A DNA stretch of 51,830 nucleotides from Saprospiraceae bacterium (GCA_018057925.1 JAGPCT010000021.1:1-51830), one strand, 5' to 3'. Positions 36,813 through 45,616 are shown, counted from the stretch's first letter. Numbers and translations: made by a program. Notes: generated by a model from the letters alone, not told the origin.

Positions 36813-37814
36813 ATGAAAAAGACATTTTTTTGTATTGACTCTCATACATGTGGCTGTCCGGTGAGATTAATAGCCGGTGGCGGACCTTTGTTGGAAGGAA
36901 AATCCATGATGGAAAAGCGGCTTCATTTTATGGCTCACTATGACTGGATTAGAAAAGGATTGATGTTTGAACCCAGGGGACATGATATGATGAGTGGAAG
37001 TATATTATATCCACCTGCGGATCCTGCCAACGATATCGGCGTGTTGTATATAGAGACAAGTGGTTGCCTGCCGATGTGTGGTCATGGCACTATTGGAACA
37101 GTGACTATTGCCATTGAAGAGGGATTGGTAATTCCAAAGATACCGGGTAAGTTGCGACTTGAAACACCTGCCGGATTGATTTTGATAGATTATGTTCAAG
37201 AAGGCAAAAAGGTTAAGTCAGTCAAATTGACCAATGTAAAATCCTTTCTTTACAGTGAAGGGCTTGTTGTGCAATGTCCTGATCTTGGTGAAATAGTGGT
37301 GGATGTAGCTTATGGAGGCAATTTTTACGCCATTGTCGATCCACAGCAAAATTTTCCCGATATCAGTAGCTTTACCGCTTCACAATTGATACATTATGGC
37401 AAGCTGATTCGACGACTTTTGAATGAAAAGTACAATTTTGTCCATCCTACCGATGATAACATTTTTGGCCTTTCCCATATTCAATGGACAGGAAAACCTA
37501 CCAAACCTGGTTCTACAGGACGTAATGCAGTATTGGTAGGTGAAAATGCGCTCGACAGAAGTCCTTGCGGTACCGGCACCTCGGCGAGGATGGCACAATG
37601 GTATGCACAGGGGAAATTAAAGCCGGGAGATGCATTTATTCATGAAAGCTATATTGGGTCACAGTTTGTAGGACGGATAGAAGATGAGACAAGTATCTTG
37701 GATAGGGCGGCAATTGTGCCTTCTATCGAAGGTTGGGCACGTATTTATGGGTACAATACAATCGAGATTGATCCGGATGACGACCCTTATGCTTATGGAT
37801 TTCAGGTTATATAA
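36813..37814 (+). CDS. 4-hydroxyproline 2-epimerase (proline racemase family)
   Basis: 333 residues with both catalytic cysteines of the proline racemase family: Cys89 in LPMCGHGTIG and Cys252 in DRSPCGTGTSAR. The N-terminal IDSHTCGCPVRLIAGG and the DxxYGGNFYAIVD-like motif are also typical. Two active cysteines indicate an epimerase/racemase rather than the dehydratase subgroup (which has Thr in place of the second Cys). It would convert trans-4-hydroxy-L-proline to cis-4-hydroxy-D-proline, the first pathway step. It lies 30 bp after the dehydrogenase and just before the D-amino-acid oxidase-like gene. Confidence 0.92.
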   Translation: MKKTFFCIDSHTCGCPVRLIAGGGPLLEGKSMMEKRLHFMAHYDWIRKGLMFEPRGHDMMSGSILYPPADPANDIGVLYIETSGCLPMCGHGTIGTVTIAIEEGLVIPKIPGKLRLETPAGLILIDYVQEGKKVKSVKLTNVKSFLYSEGLVVQCPDLGEIVVDVAYGGNFYAIVDPQQNFPDISSFTASQLIHYGKLIRRLLNEKYNFVHPTDDNIFGLSHIQWTGKPTKPGSTGRNAVLVGENALDRSPCGTGTSARMAQWYAQGKLKPGDAFIHESYIGSQFVGRIEDETSILDRAAIVPSIEGWARIYGYNTIEIDPDDDPYAYGFQVI

Positions 37815-37832
37815 TGATTGAAAAAATATGAA

Positions 37833-39071
37833 ATGAAAGTTGTAATAATAGGTGGAGGTATTATCGGATTAACGGGAGCTTATTATTTAAGCAAAGAAGG
37901 AATTGATGTTACTGTGGTGGATAATGGGGATATCACTGATGGCTGTTCCTTTGGCAACATGGGTTATATTTCTCCTTCCCATTTTATTCCATTGGCGACT
38001 CCCGGCATGATAAAACAAGGAATAAAGTGGATGATGAGTTCGACTTCTCCATTTTATATCAAACCAAGGTTAAGTATGGATTTAATCCAATGGGGCTTGG
38101 CGTTTAAAAAATCGGCCAATAAAAACCTTGTTGACAGAAATGCACCACTTCTCAATAACCTAATTCAACTATCGAGACACAAGATTAATGAACTTAGTGA
38201 AGAATTGTCCGATTTTCAATTGATAGAAAAAGGTGTTTTTATGTTGTATAAAAATGAAAGCACCGGAAAGCATGAACGAGAAATTGCAGATCAAGCCAAT
38301 GTTTTTGGTTTAAAAACGGTTGTGTGTAATGGTCAAGAAGTTCAGGATTACGAAACAGAAACGGAGGTGGATGTAGCTGGTGGCGTTTTATATAAAGACG
38401 ATTGCCATGTGAATCCGGCTATGTTGATGAAAAGCTTGTACAATAAGCTTAAAGAGATGGATGTTCGGTTTTTGTTAAATATGGAGGTTTCCGGATTCGA
38501 GACACACAATGGCACTATAACGGCAGTAAAGACCCATCAAGGTCTAATTGCCGGTGATGAAATTATCATTGCCAATGGCTCTTGGATGGGTGAATTGTCA
38601 AAGAGTCTCGGCATAAAATTATTGATGCAGCCGGGAAAAGGCTATAGTATGGTATATGAAGGGTTGCAGCATAATTTGTTATATCCATCCATCTTGGTGG
38701 ATGATCGGGTAGCAACAACGCCCATTAATCAATGGTTGCGCATAGGCGGCACAATGGAGATGAGCGGGTTTAGCCAAAAAAGGCTGCCTCGACGTATAAT
38801 AGCCATCCATGATGCATTTAAAAAATACTATCCCGGTATGAACTTACCAATACCGGATACCAATACCACTTGGTATGGTTATAGACCTGTTACACCGGAT
38901 GGAATGCCATATATCGGGCGGCATAGTAAGTATAAAAACTTGATTTATGCAGGCGGCCATGCCATGTTGGGAGTAAGTACAGCATCCGGTACGGGACATT
39001 TGTTGGCAGAAATTGTACGGCATCAACCTACTACAATACCAATTCAAGCTTTTATGCCCGAGCGGTTTTGA
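37833..39071 (+). CDS. FAD-dependent D-hydroxyproline dehydrogenase (DAO/DadA family)
   Basis: About 412 residues from ATG 37833; a TTG at 37818 would add five. The N-terminal VVIIGGGIIGLTGAYYLSKE is the FAD dinucleotide-binding motif; FGNMGYISPSHFIPLATPG is typical of DadA-like enzymes and GYRPVTPDGMPYIG and GHAMLGVSTASGTG close the FAD site. In this cluster it should oxidise cis-4-hydroxy-D-proline to 1-pyrroline-4-hydroxy-2-carboxylate, feeding the DapA-type deaminase. It starts 18 bp after the epimerase stop, so is probably cotranscribed. The electron acceptor (quinone or O2) is not evident. Confidence 0.9.
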   Translation: MKVVIIGGGIIGLTGAYYLSKEGIDVTVVDNGDITDGCSFGNMGYISPSHFIPLATPGMIKQGIKWMMSSTSPFYIKPRLSMDLIQWGLAFKKSANKNLVDRNAPLLNNLIQLSRHKINELSEELSDFQLIEKGVFMLYKNESTGKHEREIADQANVFGLKTVVCNGQEVQDYETETEVDVAGGVLYKDDCHVNPAMLMKSLYNKLKEMDVRFLLNMEVSGFETHNGTITAVKTHQGLIAGDEIIIANGSWMGELSKSLGIKLLMQPGKGYSMVYEGLQHNLLYPSILVDDRVATTPINQWLRIGGTMEMSGFSQKRLPRRIIAIHDAFKKYYPGMNLPIPDTNTTWYGYRPVTPDGMPYIGRHSKYKNLIYAGGHAMLGVSTASGTGHLLAEIVRHQPTTIPIQAFMPERF

Positions 39072-39234
39072 AATTTTTTTTAATTGAAATTGATATATAT
39101 TTGGACAAAGTGATAGGTCTTGATTTTTCAAACACTCAGACACATAGACACTCAGACATATTGCTATATTTTGAAACAAAGCTTTAGAAAATCTTAAAAA
39201 GCGTATAACTTTGGATAGTTTAGTTTATTGGTGT

Positions 39235-39375
39235 GATCAAAATTTTCAATAAATCTGTTGAGTCATTCCTTTCACCGGAATTGTACTCATAAGCAGCGCT
39301 CTTTGGTTTTTTTCAAAACCTTTCGTGGTGAATTTGGATTAAAAAAAGAGATCAATTCTTCTTTGGATTAAAACA
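39235..39375 (-). repeat. Dispersed repeat family 1, reverse copy (A1)
   Basis: CCTTTCACCGGAATTGTACTCATAA-type sequence (39268-39292), then TTTTTTTCAAAACCTTTCGTGGTGAATTTGGA and TCAATTCTTCTTTGGATT. It pairs closely with 41395-41525 and, reversed, with the family 1 copy at 29745-29915. It precedes the MazEF pair. The rest of 39072-39497 is AT-rich with no gene seen. Confidence 0.65.
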
Positions 39376-39466
39376 AGATTTTGGCGACAGACTAAAACGA
39401 GAAACAGGAAACCAAGAATGTTGAAAAAAAATATCTTTCACCAAACTTTGTTTTTTCAAGAAAAAA

Positions 39467-39485
39467 GTAATTACTTTGTAATTAC
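39467..39485. promoter_or_regulatory. Tandem palindromic operator before mazE-like gene
   Basis: Two perfect copies of the palindrome GTAATTAC are separated by TTT, ending 12 bp before the mazE start. AbrB-fold antitoxins repress their own operons by binding such palindromes. The spacer with flanks (TTACTTTG) is near the TAnnTTTG -7 box, and a TTTG lies about 20 bp further upstream, so the operator probably overlaps the promoter. Confidence 0.6.
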
Positions 39486-39497
39486 AAAAAAGATTTT

Positions 39498-39743
39498 ATG
39501 GAAGTTCAAGTAATCAATATCGGAAATTCAAAAGGTATCAGGTTGTCAAAATCAATTTTAGAACAGTATAACATTAGCGATACACTTGAATTGATATTGG
39601 AAAAAGGCAGAATTATCCTGATACCAAAATCGGTACCAAGAAAAGGTTGGGAAGATTCGTTTAAACTTATGCACGTAAACGGAGACGACAAATTGCTAAT
39701 TGACGACATTTTTGAAGACGAAACTTTTGAAGAATGGAAATAA
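39498..39743 (+). CDS. MazE-like antitoxin (AbrB/SpoVT fold)
   Basis: 81 residues. The N-terminal ~48 match the MazE/AbrB swapped-hairpin DNA-binding domain: EVQVINIGNSKGIRLSKSIL and LELILEKGRIILIP. The acidic C-terminus (DDKLLIDDIFEDETFEEWK) is the kind that wraps the toxin. The next gene is its MazF partner, overlapping by 10 nt. A tandem palindrome just upstream is the likely site of autoregulation. Confidence 0.9.
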   Translation: MEVQVINIGNSKGIRLSKSILEQYNISDTLELILEKGRIILIPKSVPRKGWEDSFKLMHVNGDDKLLIDDIFEDETFEEWK

Positions 39744-40057
39744 AGCAATATGAATTGGTTTTGGTGAATCTTGACCCAACGATAGGAGGCGAAATGAAAA
39801 AAACTCGTCCTTGTGCAGTTATTTCGCCAAACGAGATGAACAAATATCTTCAAACGATAGTCGTTGCACCACTTACAAACAATTCAAAGCCATATCCGAC
39901 AAGAGTTGAAATTAAACAAACCAAAACAAAAGGTTGGGTAGTTTTAGACCAAATCAGAACGGTGGACAGAACAAGCATTGTCAAAATGTTAGGCAATCTT
40001 ACAACAGCAGAAATTAAAGCCGTAAAAAACGTGATAACTGAAACTTATGTTGAATAA
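39734..40057 (+). CDS. MazF/PemK-family endoribonuclease toxin
   Basis: 107 residues. The N-terminal YELVLVNLDPTIGGEMKKTRPCAVIS is the MazF signature (GxExxKxRPxxV form), followed by TIVVAPLTNN and GWVVLDQIRTVDRTSIVKMLGNL, including the conserved D-Q-I-R-x-x-D. MazF toxins cut mRNA at short sequences in a ribosome-independent way. Length is normal and the frame intact, so the pair appears functional. It overlaps mazE by 10 nt. Confidence 0.92.
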   Translation: MEIKQYELVLVNLDPTIGGEMKKTRPCAVISPNEMNKYLQTIVVAPLTNNSKPYPTRVEIKQTKTKGWVVLDQIRTVDRTSIVKMLGNLTTAEIKAVKNVITETYVE

Positions 40058-40059
40058 AA

Positions 40060-40180
40060 AAGCTAGATATATATGTCGTTTAAGTGGAGGTGTTCTGTGA
40101 AGTGTTGACAATATAGGGCAATGCCGGGACAGACCTTGGTTGGTGTACCAAAGTGCATAGACCTGAATTCCGTTTTTTCT
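40060..40180 (+). repeat. Repeat B copy 1, downstream of mazF
   Basis: AAGCTAGATATATATGTCG, GTTCTGTGAAGTGTTGACAA, GGGCAATGCCGGGACAG and CATAGACCTGAATTCCG recur in order at 41251-41375. Identity is roughly three quarters by eye. It starts 2 bp after the mazF stop. No coding potential was seen. Confidence 0.75.
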
Positions 40181-40392
40181 TATGAGAAATATGGGTTGAA
40201 ATACATTTGAACCGAAATCACTGGCACAATTCGAACCGTAATATCCACTTGTCGGGGCTGATCGGCTTCTCAGGTCAAGAAAATGATGCTTTTAACTGTC
40301 AATCAATATTTCTTAATGTTATGAGCAAGTTTGACCGAGCACTACACAAAAATCTTACCTCCAAAAATACATAAAAAACACACAGAATATAG

Positions 40393-40422
40393 TTGTACTA
40401 AAGAGAAACTTTTGTATTTTTG
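40393..40422 (+). promoter_or_regulatory. Bacteroidota-type promoter of the HigBA pair
   Basis: TTG at 40393-40395 and TATTTTTG at 40415-40422 are separated by 19 bp, a textbook TTG-N19-TAnnTTTG arrangement. Transcription should begin near 40427-40430, supporting a toxin start at or close to GTG 40427 rather than the upstream TTG at 40331. Confidence 0.6.
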
Positions 40423-40426
40423 TAAA

Positions 40427-40795
40427 GTGAATGAAAAACAGAAATATAGAACGATAATTTTTTACAAAGAGTATTTTCAAAACTTTTTTGACAAACAAAA
40501 CAAAAAAGTAAAAGCAAAGATAGTTTGGATATTTGAATTGGTAGAAGATTTAGAAAGAGTTCCAGAAACATATCTCAAACACATAGATAACTCAGGCGGA
40601 CTTTATGAAATTCGAGTACAATTAGGAAGTGATATTTTTCGCATTTTCAGTTTTTTCGACAAAGGTCATTTGGTTGTTTTGGCTAATGGCTTTCAGAAGA
40701 AAACTCAAAAGACACCGAAAAAAGAAATTGAAATGGCAATTAAAATAAAAGCAGAGTATGAGTTGGAAAGCACGAATTCCTTAAAGAATAAATAA
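40427..40795 (+). CDS. HigB/RelE-type toxin (Gp49-like)
   Basis: About 122 residues if started at GTG 40427; the frame is open to a TTG at 40331, but that part lies upstream of a good promoter and looks non-family. Family features: TIIFYKEYFQNFFDKQNKKVKAKIVWIFELVEDL, then GLYEIRVQLGSDIFRIFSFFDKGHLVVLANGFQKKTQKTPKKEIEMA, the Gp49/HigB-like pattern (E-I-R, R-I-x-x-F, N-G-F-x-K-K-T-x-K-T-P). Such toxins cleave mRNA on the ribosome. The antitoxin gene follows 7 bp downstream, the toxin-first order of HigBA. Start codon uncertain. Confidence 0.85.
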   Translation: MNEKQKYRTIIFYKEYFQNFFDKQNKKVKAKIVWIFELVEDLERVPETYLKHIDNSGGLYEIRVQLGSDIFRIFSFFDKGHLVVLANGFQKKTQKTPKKEIEMAIKIKAEYELESTNSLKNK

Positions 40796-40802
40796 AAAAG
40801 CA

Positions 40803-41111
40803 ATGAGTAAAACGAAAAATAAAAACTTAATGACACTCGAAGATTTTAAAGAAAAAAACTACGGCAAGCGTGGAACAAAAAAGCGTGAAGAATTAGAAGT
40901 TGGCTACGAAAACTTTAAAATTGGAGTGATGCTTCAGCAAGCAAGACTTGAAAAAGGCTTGACACAAGAAGAACTTGCTGACAGAGTTGGTACGACCAAA
41001 TCGTATATTTCAAAAATTGAAAACAATATAAAAGAAGCACGAATTTCGACTCTTCAAAAAATAGTTGAACTTGGTTTAGGTGGGCGTTTGGATTTATTAA
41101 TAAAACTATAA
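40803..41111 (+). CDS. HigA-type antitoxin (XRE helix-turn-helix)
   Basis: 102 residues. The C-terminal half is an XRE/Cro HTH: LQQARLEKGLTQEELADRVGTTKSYISKIENNIKEARISTLQKI, the textbook recognition pattern. The N-terminal part (MTLEDFKEKNYGKRGTKKREELE) is typical of antitoxins paired with Gp49-type toxins and probably contacts the toxin. It lies 7 bp after the toxin gene and probably represses the shared promoter. Confidence 0.9.
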   Translation: MSKTKNKNLMTLEDFKEKNYGKRGTKKREELEVGYENFKIGVMLQQARLEKGLTQEELADRVGTTKSYISKIENNIKEARISTLQKIVELGLGGRLDLLIKL

Positions 41112-41250
41112 TGAATAGAATCACAGCCCATTCCATTATACCGAATAGAAAAATCCTATAATCTCTCTCACTAAATGAAACATCTGTAGAGAAGGATTTT
41201 GCTGATTAGCATTCTGTGATATCGGATTATATAGGGGAATTGTTAGGAAC

Positions 41251-41375
41251 AAGCAGGATATATCTGTCGCTTGAGTGGAGACATTCTGTGAAGTGTTGAC
41301 AATAGAGGGCAATGCCGGGACAGGTCTTGGATCGAGTACCTTAGTGTATAAACCTAAATTCGGTATTAAACATAT
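41251..41375 (+). repeat. Repeat B copy 2, downstream of higA
   Basis: It matches 40060-40180 in order (ATATCTGTCG, TTCTGTGAAGTGTTGACAA, GGGCAATGCCGGGACAG, ATAAACCTAAATTCGG). Thus each toxin-antitoxin pair is followed by a copy of repeat B. The stretch 41112-41250 before it holds no gene. Confidence 0.75.
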
Positions 41376-41384
41376 ACGGAATGT

Positions 41385-41530
41385 ATAAGTGGCACGTAAT
41401 CAATTTTTTTACAAACCTTTGAAACGTTCCTTTCACCGGAGTTGTACTCATAATGAGAATTCTGCAATTTTTTCCAAAACCTTTCCTGCTGAATTTGGAG
41501 TAAAAAGAACATCAATTCTTCTTTGGATTT
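41385..41530 (-). repeat. Dispersed repeat family 1, reverse copy (A2)
   Basis: CGTTCCTTTCACCGGAGTTG, CTCATAATGAGAATTCTG, CCAAAACCTTTCCTGCTGAA and TCAATTCTTCTTTGGATTT match 39235-39375 base for base over most of their length. It directly follows repeat B copy 2 and precedes the next orphan gene. Confidence 0.7.
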
Positions 41531-41624
41531 ATCAAAATAATGCTTACATTTACATGAAAGCTTTACGCACGATTGTGTAAATACAATTGTAATCACATAT
41601 TCAAATACACAAATACATAGATTG

Positions 41625-42137
41625 ATGGGAAACCTAAAAGAAGACATTAAAGGTGGAGCAGAATGGACAGTAAACGCATTCAAAGCTCTTGAAAAGAATC
41701 TTGACTACTCTGTTAAAAGTATTGAACATATTGAAAATCTGCTCGAAGATCAATTTAAAAACGGTCAACCAATTGAAGGTGGTTTGTTCTCAAATGGCTT
41801 AGGAGGCAAAGTATTCTCAATAGCCTCTTATGTTGGAGAGGTAATTATTAGAAATACCAAAAACACAGATTGGGAATTCGATCCTAAAGATCCAAATAAC
41901 GAAATGAATATGATGGTATCATCAGCAAATGGATCTAAAGTTTGGCCTATGCAAAAAATAGGGAAGCGTATTAAAAATGGAAACGAAGACAATATCTATC
42001 ATTATACGACAATAATTGTAAATAGGTTTAATGAGGAATTGGAAGACAATGTTGCAAAATCAAGTGAAAAGAATACAAAGAACCCTAATCCAACTGACAG
42101 CAAAGACATGAGCAAACCTTGGTGGAAATTTTGGTGA
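41625..42137 (+). CDS. Hypothetical protein
   Basis: 170 residues from ATG 41625 (a TTG precedes it directly). No signal peptide or membrane helix. The middle has YSVKSIEHIENLLEDQF and a Gly-rich GLGGKVFSIASYVGEVIIRNTKNTDWEFDP, a pattern (S-I-x-x-x-E then G-x-Y-x-G-E-V-I-x-R-x-x-x-x-x-W) I recall from uncharacterised small proteins. The C-terminus is polar and ends in KPWWKFW. Function is unknown. It stands alone in the accessory stretch; a hairpin-forming sequence begins 13 bp after its stop. Confidence 0.65.
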   Translation: MGNLKEDIKGGAEWTVNAFKALEKNLDYSVKSIEHIENLLEDQFKNGQPIEGGLFSNGLGGKVFSIASYVGEVIIRNTKNTDWEFDPKDPNNEMNMMVSSANGSKVWPMQKIGKRIKNGNEDNIYHYTTIIVNRFNEELEDNVAKSSEKNTKNPNPTDSKDMSKPWWKFW

Positions 42138-42149
42138 ATAAATAAACAT

Positions 42150-42211
42150 GTAACCAAGCATTGGACATACAGACTGCCTATCGGTCGTCCGTCGCCAATG
42201 CCAACGTTTAC
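42150..42211 (+). repeat. attC-like hairpin sequence
   Basis: GTAAC (42150-42154) and GTTTAC (42206-42211) form outer arms, with GCATTGG (42158-42164) and CCAATGC (42195-42201) as a perfect inner stem and a loop containing further pairing. The layout (R''-L''-loop-L'-R' with AAC and GTT ends, just after a gene) resembles integron attC sites, but the outer boxes deviate from the consensus. No integrase is in the window. Confidence 0.3.
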
Positions 42212-42290
42212 CTGCAAACTGATTAAAACAACGTCATAGATCCGCTCTTTGGAAAATTAAAGCGCCAAAAGCTAATGAAGTAAATAAAAA

Positions 42291-42734
42291 ATGGATTCAA
42301 TTTTTCAAATATGCTGTAATATAATTAGATATTTATCTGATATTTTCGGAATAACTTACGAGGAATTGAATACGTATTTATTCATTTATATCGAACCTCT
42401 ACTAGTAATGATTTCATTTGCAATCGTAATAGGTATTATTATAACCAAACTGTTAAAAAAAGCTTCTATCCTTACATTTCTCCTTTTGGCATTTTTTGGA
42501 ATTGGAGGGTTAGTATATATGGCGGCAACTTTGTTTGTATGGAAACGATATTCCGTTTTATCCGCGCACGACACTTGTGTTATGGCATACAATGATTTGG
42601 AAACTTTGGGAAAAACAACAGGAATGGGCTACGTTGGAATTAATTTATTTTTATTTATTATTTTATTTCTAACAATATTTGGATTTAATATGATTTCTGC
42701 TTTTTTAATCAAAAAACATGTAATACCAAATTGA
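42291..42734 (+). CDS. Hypothetical membrane protein, three helices
   Basis: 147 residues with three strongly hydrophobic segments (about 33-53, IEPLLVMISFAIVIGIIIT; 59-83, ILTFLLLAFFGIGGLVYMAATLFV; 112-134, NLFLFIILFLTIFGFNMIS). Short polar loops include the Cys-containing SAHDTCVMAYND. No family recognised. It stands alone between the attC-like hairpin and a repeat family 2 copy. An accessory or immunity-type role is possible, but nothing in the sequence shows it. Confidence 0.5.
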   Translation: MDSIFQICCNIIRYLSDIFGITYEELNTYLFIYIEPLLVMISFAIVIGIIITKLLKKASILTFLLLAFFGIGGLVYMAATLFVWKRYSVLSAHDTCVMAYNDLETLGKTTGMGYVGINLFLFIILFLTIFGFNMISAFLIKKHVIPN

Positions 42735-42885
42735 TTTATAAATTAGTTCAACATATTTTGGTGTTCCCGAAAAACGGGATTTCCTAAAATCAAAATGCTC
42801 CCTAAGCTATCGGGATGATAGTCGTTTAGGCCAGTGCAATTGGACTATTACGAATATCCAATCGGTATTATTCTTCAATTCATGT
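42722..42885 (+). repeat. Dispersed repeat family 2 copy
   Basis: It begins ATACCAAATTGATTTATAAA and continues AAATCAAAATGCTCCC, AGCTATCGGGATGATAG, GCAATTGGACTATTACGAA, matching 14791-14940. It overlaps the last codons of the preceding orphan gene, so that gene's 3' end may itself derive from the repeat. Confidence 0.65.
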
Positions 42886-42910
42886 TGTTTTTCAATATTC
42901 TCCTCATCAT

Positions 42911-42948
42911 AAAAAAGGAGGCAAGTGTTCACCTTTGCCTCCTTTTTT
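42911..42948. terminator. Bidirectional rho-independent terminator
   Basis: A perfect 14-bp stem: AAAAAAGGAGGCAA (42911-42924) pairs with 42935-42948 around a 10-nt loop, with A and T runs on either side. It lies 22 bp past the stop of the S9 peptidase gene on the minus strand and would also end transcripts from the left. Confidence 0.85.
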
Positions 42949-42970
42949 TGGTTTTGATGATGGATGAATC

Positions 42971-45616
42971 TTACTTCTTAATCGTTGTAATTACGGCATT
43001 TCCCATTGCAGGAACCACTTGAACCATCTTAGTGGCATCACCTGTATTTGGATTTATCCAAAGAGTGATTTTGTCTGCCGGATTATCCGTAGCTGTGATT
43101 TCTACCTTAGTATGGTTGACATCGTTGATTTTTTCTGTACCTACTACAGCCAGTTTTACCTGCTTTGCTTTCATTGTTGTCATATCGGGCATCTCTGCAA
43201 TGACTGAATAGCCCTCTTCAAGAGGTAATCCGGCTACGATAATGTCCATTCCCGGGCCATCATTTAAAATGGCTCCTTTGACATCTAAATCTAACTTTTT
43301 ACCTTGCATATCAACTTGGATTTTTCCGTCCGTGTAGTTCATTAGAACAACCTGTCCCATTTGTTCCACTTTTCGAGATATAGGCTGAAAATCAGAGTTA
43401 TAGGTTATTTCATCCTTCATGTCACCCATTGCGCTGGTTGCTTTGTCAGCAACAATATAGTTGTCTCCATTTTGAAATATCTCACGTGTCATCTCCATTG
43501 GAATAGTCTGACCCTGAACTTCTAACTTGGCATCGTATTTTCCCGTGCCGACTTTAAAGGTATTATTGATCTCAGGAAGTGAAACCGCTGAATTAACATC
43601 TACTTTGGGAGTATAAGTTACTGTCTTGATGTCCACTTGAAGTTCGCCCAATCGCTTCTTGACATCTTCCGGCATAGAAGCCTGATATTGTCCACCTAAG
43701 AAGCCTGCGAGGAATTTTTCTATAGATGCAAACATCGCCATGTTATTGACCGGCTTGGCAAATCCATGACCTTCATCATCTGCGAGTAAATATTCAACAT
43801 CCTTTCCTTTATCTCTGAGTGCAATAACAATCTGGTCGGCTTCAGCCTTCTTTACACGAGGGTCATTAGCACCTTGTACGATAAGGAGCGGCTTTGTTAT
43901 TTTGTCAGCATGGAATAAAGGACTTGATTCTTTAATACGCTTTTTACCTTCTTCTGTATTAGGGTCACCCGTCATCCCATAAAGGAAGGCTCGCCCTGAC
44001 TCCCAATATGCCGGTACGGACTCAAGTAAAGTAAATAAATTACTCGGTCCGACGATATCTATCCCACAAGCATATACATCGGGTGTAAAGGTTAAGCCGG
44101 CCAATGTCGCATAACCGCCATAGCTCCCACCCATAATAGCGATCTTTGAAGGATCGGAAAATCCTTGTTTGATCAGGTATTTTACACCCCAGGTGATGTC
44201 GTCCTGCATGAGTTTGCCCCATTGCAAATCTCCTGCATTTAAAAAAGCCTTACCATAGCCACCACTTGCCCTGAAGTTGGGTTGGAGCACAGCATAACCT
44301 CTGTTGGCTAAAAACTGAACAAATGAATTGTATCCCCAATAATCTCTTGGCCCTTTAGGTCCGCCATGAACTAAGATGACCGTAGGCAGATTTCTAATAC
44401 CCTTTCCGACAGGTAATGTCAAATATCCCGGTATAAGCATTCCATCTGAACTGGGATAAGATACTGCCTTCATCGGCGCAAGATATTTTTCAAACTTTTT
44501 TAATTTGGGTCTTGGAGTGTATTGAAATATAAGTTTTTTAGTTTTGGCATCAAAGAAATATGAATCAGAAATATATCTATCGCCACCGACTGCTACAAGA
44601 AACTTAGAATAATCCTTTGTATAACTTTGAAAATCTACTTCTCTTCCCGGAAATTTTTGCTGCAAAAAATTATAATTTTCTTCCCAAGTCTTATCTCTCC
44701 AGAAATATACGGTCTTGTCCGCTGTATAGGACGTAGAGATGATTTTACGGGTATTCCTATCTAAACTAAGACCTCCAAAATCGACTTTTTTCTTGGGGTC
44801 ACTTTCGATATAGGTCAACTCCTTTGTTACCGGATCCATTAGATAAAGAGTGGTTAAGTTGAGTTCACCTTTATTGGTAATCAAATAAAACTTGGAATTA
44901 TCTTCATTCCATCCGGAAATACTTGCTTGCTCAGTGACTGAAGTTTCATATATAGGTGTTAAAGCATCACCGTTTTTATATAAAAATTGCGTATTTCCTT
45001 TTTCATCCGTTTGATATAATACGCGTAAGTTGTCATCCCAATCGAAGTCATATCCTGTAATCCGATCTTTATTTTCATACATCATCTCGAGCTTACCGGT
45101 GGATATAGTAAGGCGATATAGGTCGTGCCAAGCTTTATCCCTGTCGTTTATGCCTATCATCAGGACGTCCGGACTTTTCTTGCTGGTGGCATAAATCTGT
45201 GCCGCCACGTCCTTCATAGGTGTAAGATTACGAGACTTTGGCAATTTTCCGGCAGCAACTTTTTCATTGGGAGAAACGGCAAAGATATTCAAGTTTTCAT
45301 CGCCATCTTTGTCCTTAGCATACAGTATATATTTACCATCCTCTGTCCAGTAATATCCGTAAAATGGACGCTTGCTATCAGTGAGAGGTCTGGCTTTTTC
45401 AAAAGGTTCATCAAATTTCTTGAGCCAGATATTCATGATACCTTTGTATTCTTTCATAAAAGAAATCCACTTGCCGTCTGGGCTAAGCTGACCACCGGAT
45501 ATTTCAGGATTACCAAAGAATAGATCCCTGTCAATAATTGGCGTTTTCTGTCCTTGCATAATATTACTTTGAATTATTAAAGCGAAGAAAATTAAATATA
45601 ACTTATTCATATTCAA
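42971..45616 (-). CDS. S9 family prolyl-oligopeptidase-like peptidase with extra C-terminal domain
   Basis: 881 residues. Signal peptide ([19 protein letters not shown]), a beta-propeller (about 25-385) and an alpha/beta-hydrolase domain with catalytic Ser498 (MGGSYGGYA), Asp585 (GANDPRVKK) and His617 (DEGHGFAKP). It should release dipeptides or oligopeptides in the periplasm. The S9 domain ends near residue 650. Residues about 695-881 form an additional, probably beta-rich domain ([44 protein letters not shown]-like end) resembling DUF3108-type outer-membrane-associated domains rather than a T9SS signal. It stands alone, with a strong terminator downstream. Confidence 0.9.
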   Translation of the reverse strand: MNMNKLYLIFFALIIQSNIMQGQKTPIIDRDLFFGNPEISGGQLSPDGKWISFMKEYKGIMNIWLKKFDEPFEKARPLTDSKRPFYGYYWTEDGKYILYAKDKDGDENLNIFAVSPNEKVAAGKLPKSRNLTPMKDVAAQIYATSKKSPDVLMIGINDRDKAWHDLYRLTISTGKLEMMYENKDRITGYDFDWDDNLRVLYQTDEKGNTQFLYKNGDALTPIYETSVTEQASISGWNEDNSKFYLITNKGELNLTTLYLMDPVTKELTYIESDPKKKVDFGGLSLDRNTRKIISTSYTADKTVYFWRDKTWEENYNFLQQKFPGREVDFQSYTKDYSKFLVAVGGDRYISDSYFFDAKTKKLIFQYTPRPKLKKFEKYLAPMKAVSYPSSDGMLIPGYLTLPVGKGIRNLPTVILVHGGPKGPRDYWGYNSFVQFLANRGYAVLQPNFRASGGYGKAFLNAGDLQWGKLMQDDITWGVKYLIKQGFSDPSKIAIMGGSYGGYATLAGLTFTPDVYACGIDIVGPSNLFTLLESVPAYWESGRAFLYGMTGDPNTEEGKKRIKESSPLFHADKITKPLLIVQGANDPRVKKAEADQIVIALRDKGKDVEYLLADDEGHGFAKPVNNMAMFASIEKFLAGFLGGQYQASMPEDVKKRLGELQVDIKTVTYTPKVDVNSAVSLPEINNTFKVGTGKYDAKLEVQGQTIPMEMTREIFQNGDNYIVADKATSAMGDMKDEITYNSDFQPISRKVEQMGQVVLMNYTDGKIQVDMQGKKLDLDVKGAILNDGPGMDIIVAGLPLEEGYSVIAEMPDMTTMKAKQVKLAVVGTEKINDVNHTKVEITATDNPADKITLWINPNTGDATKMVQVVPAMGNAVITTIKK

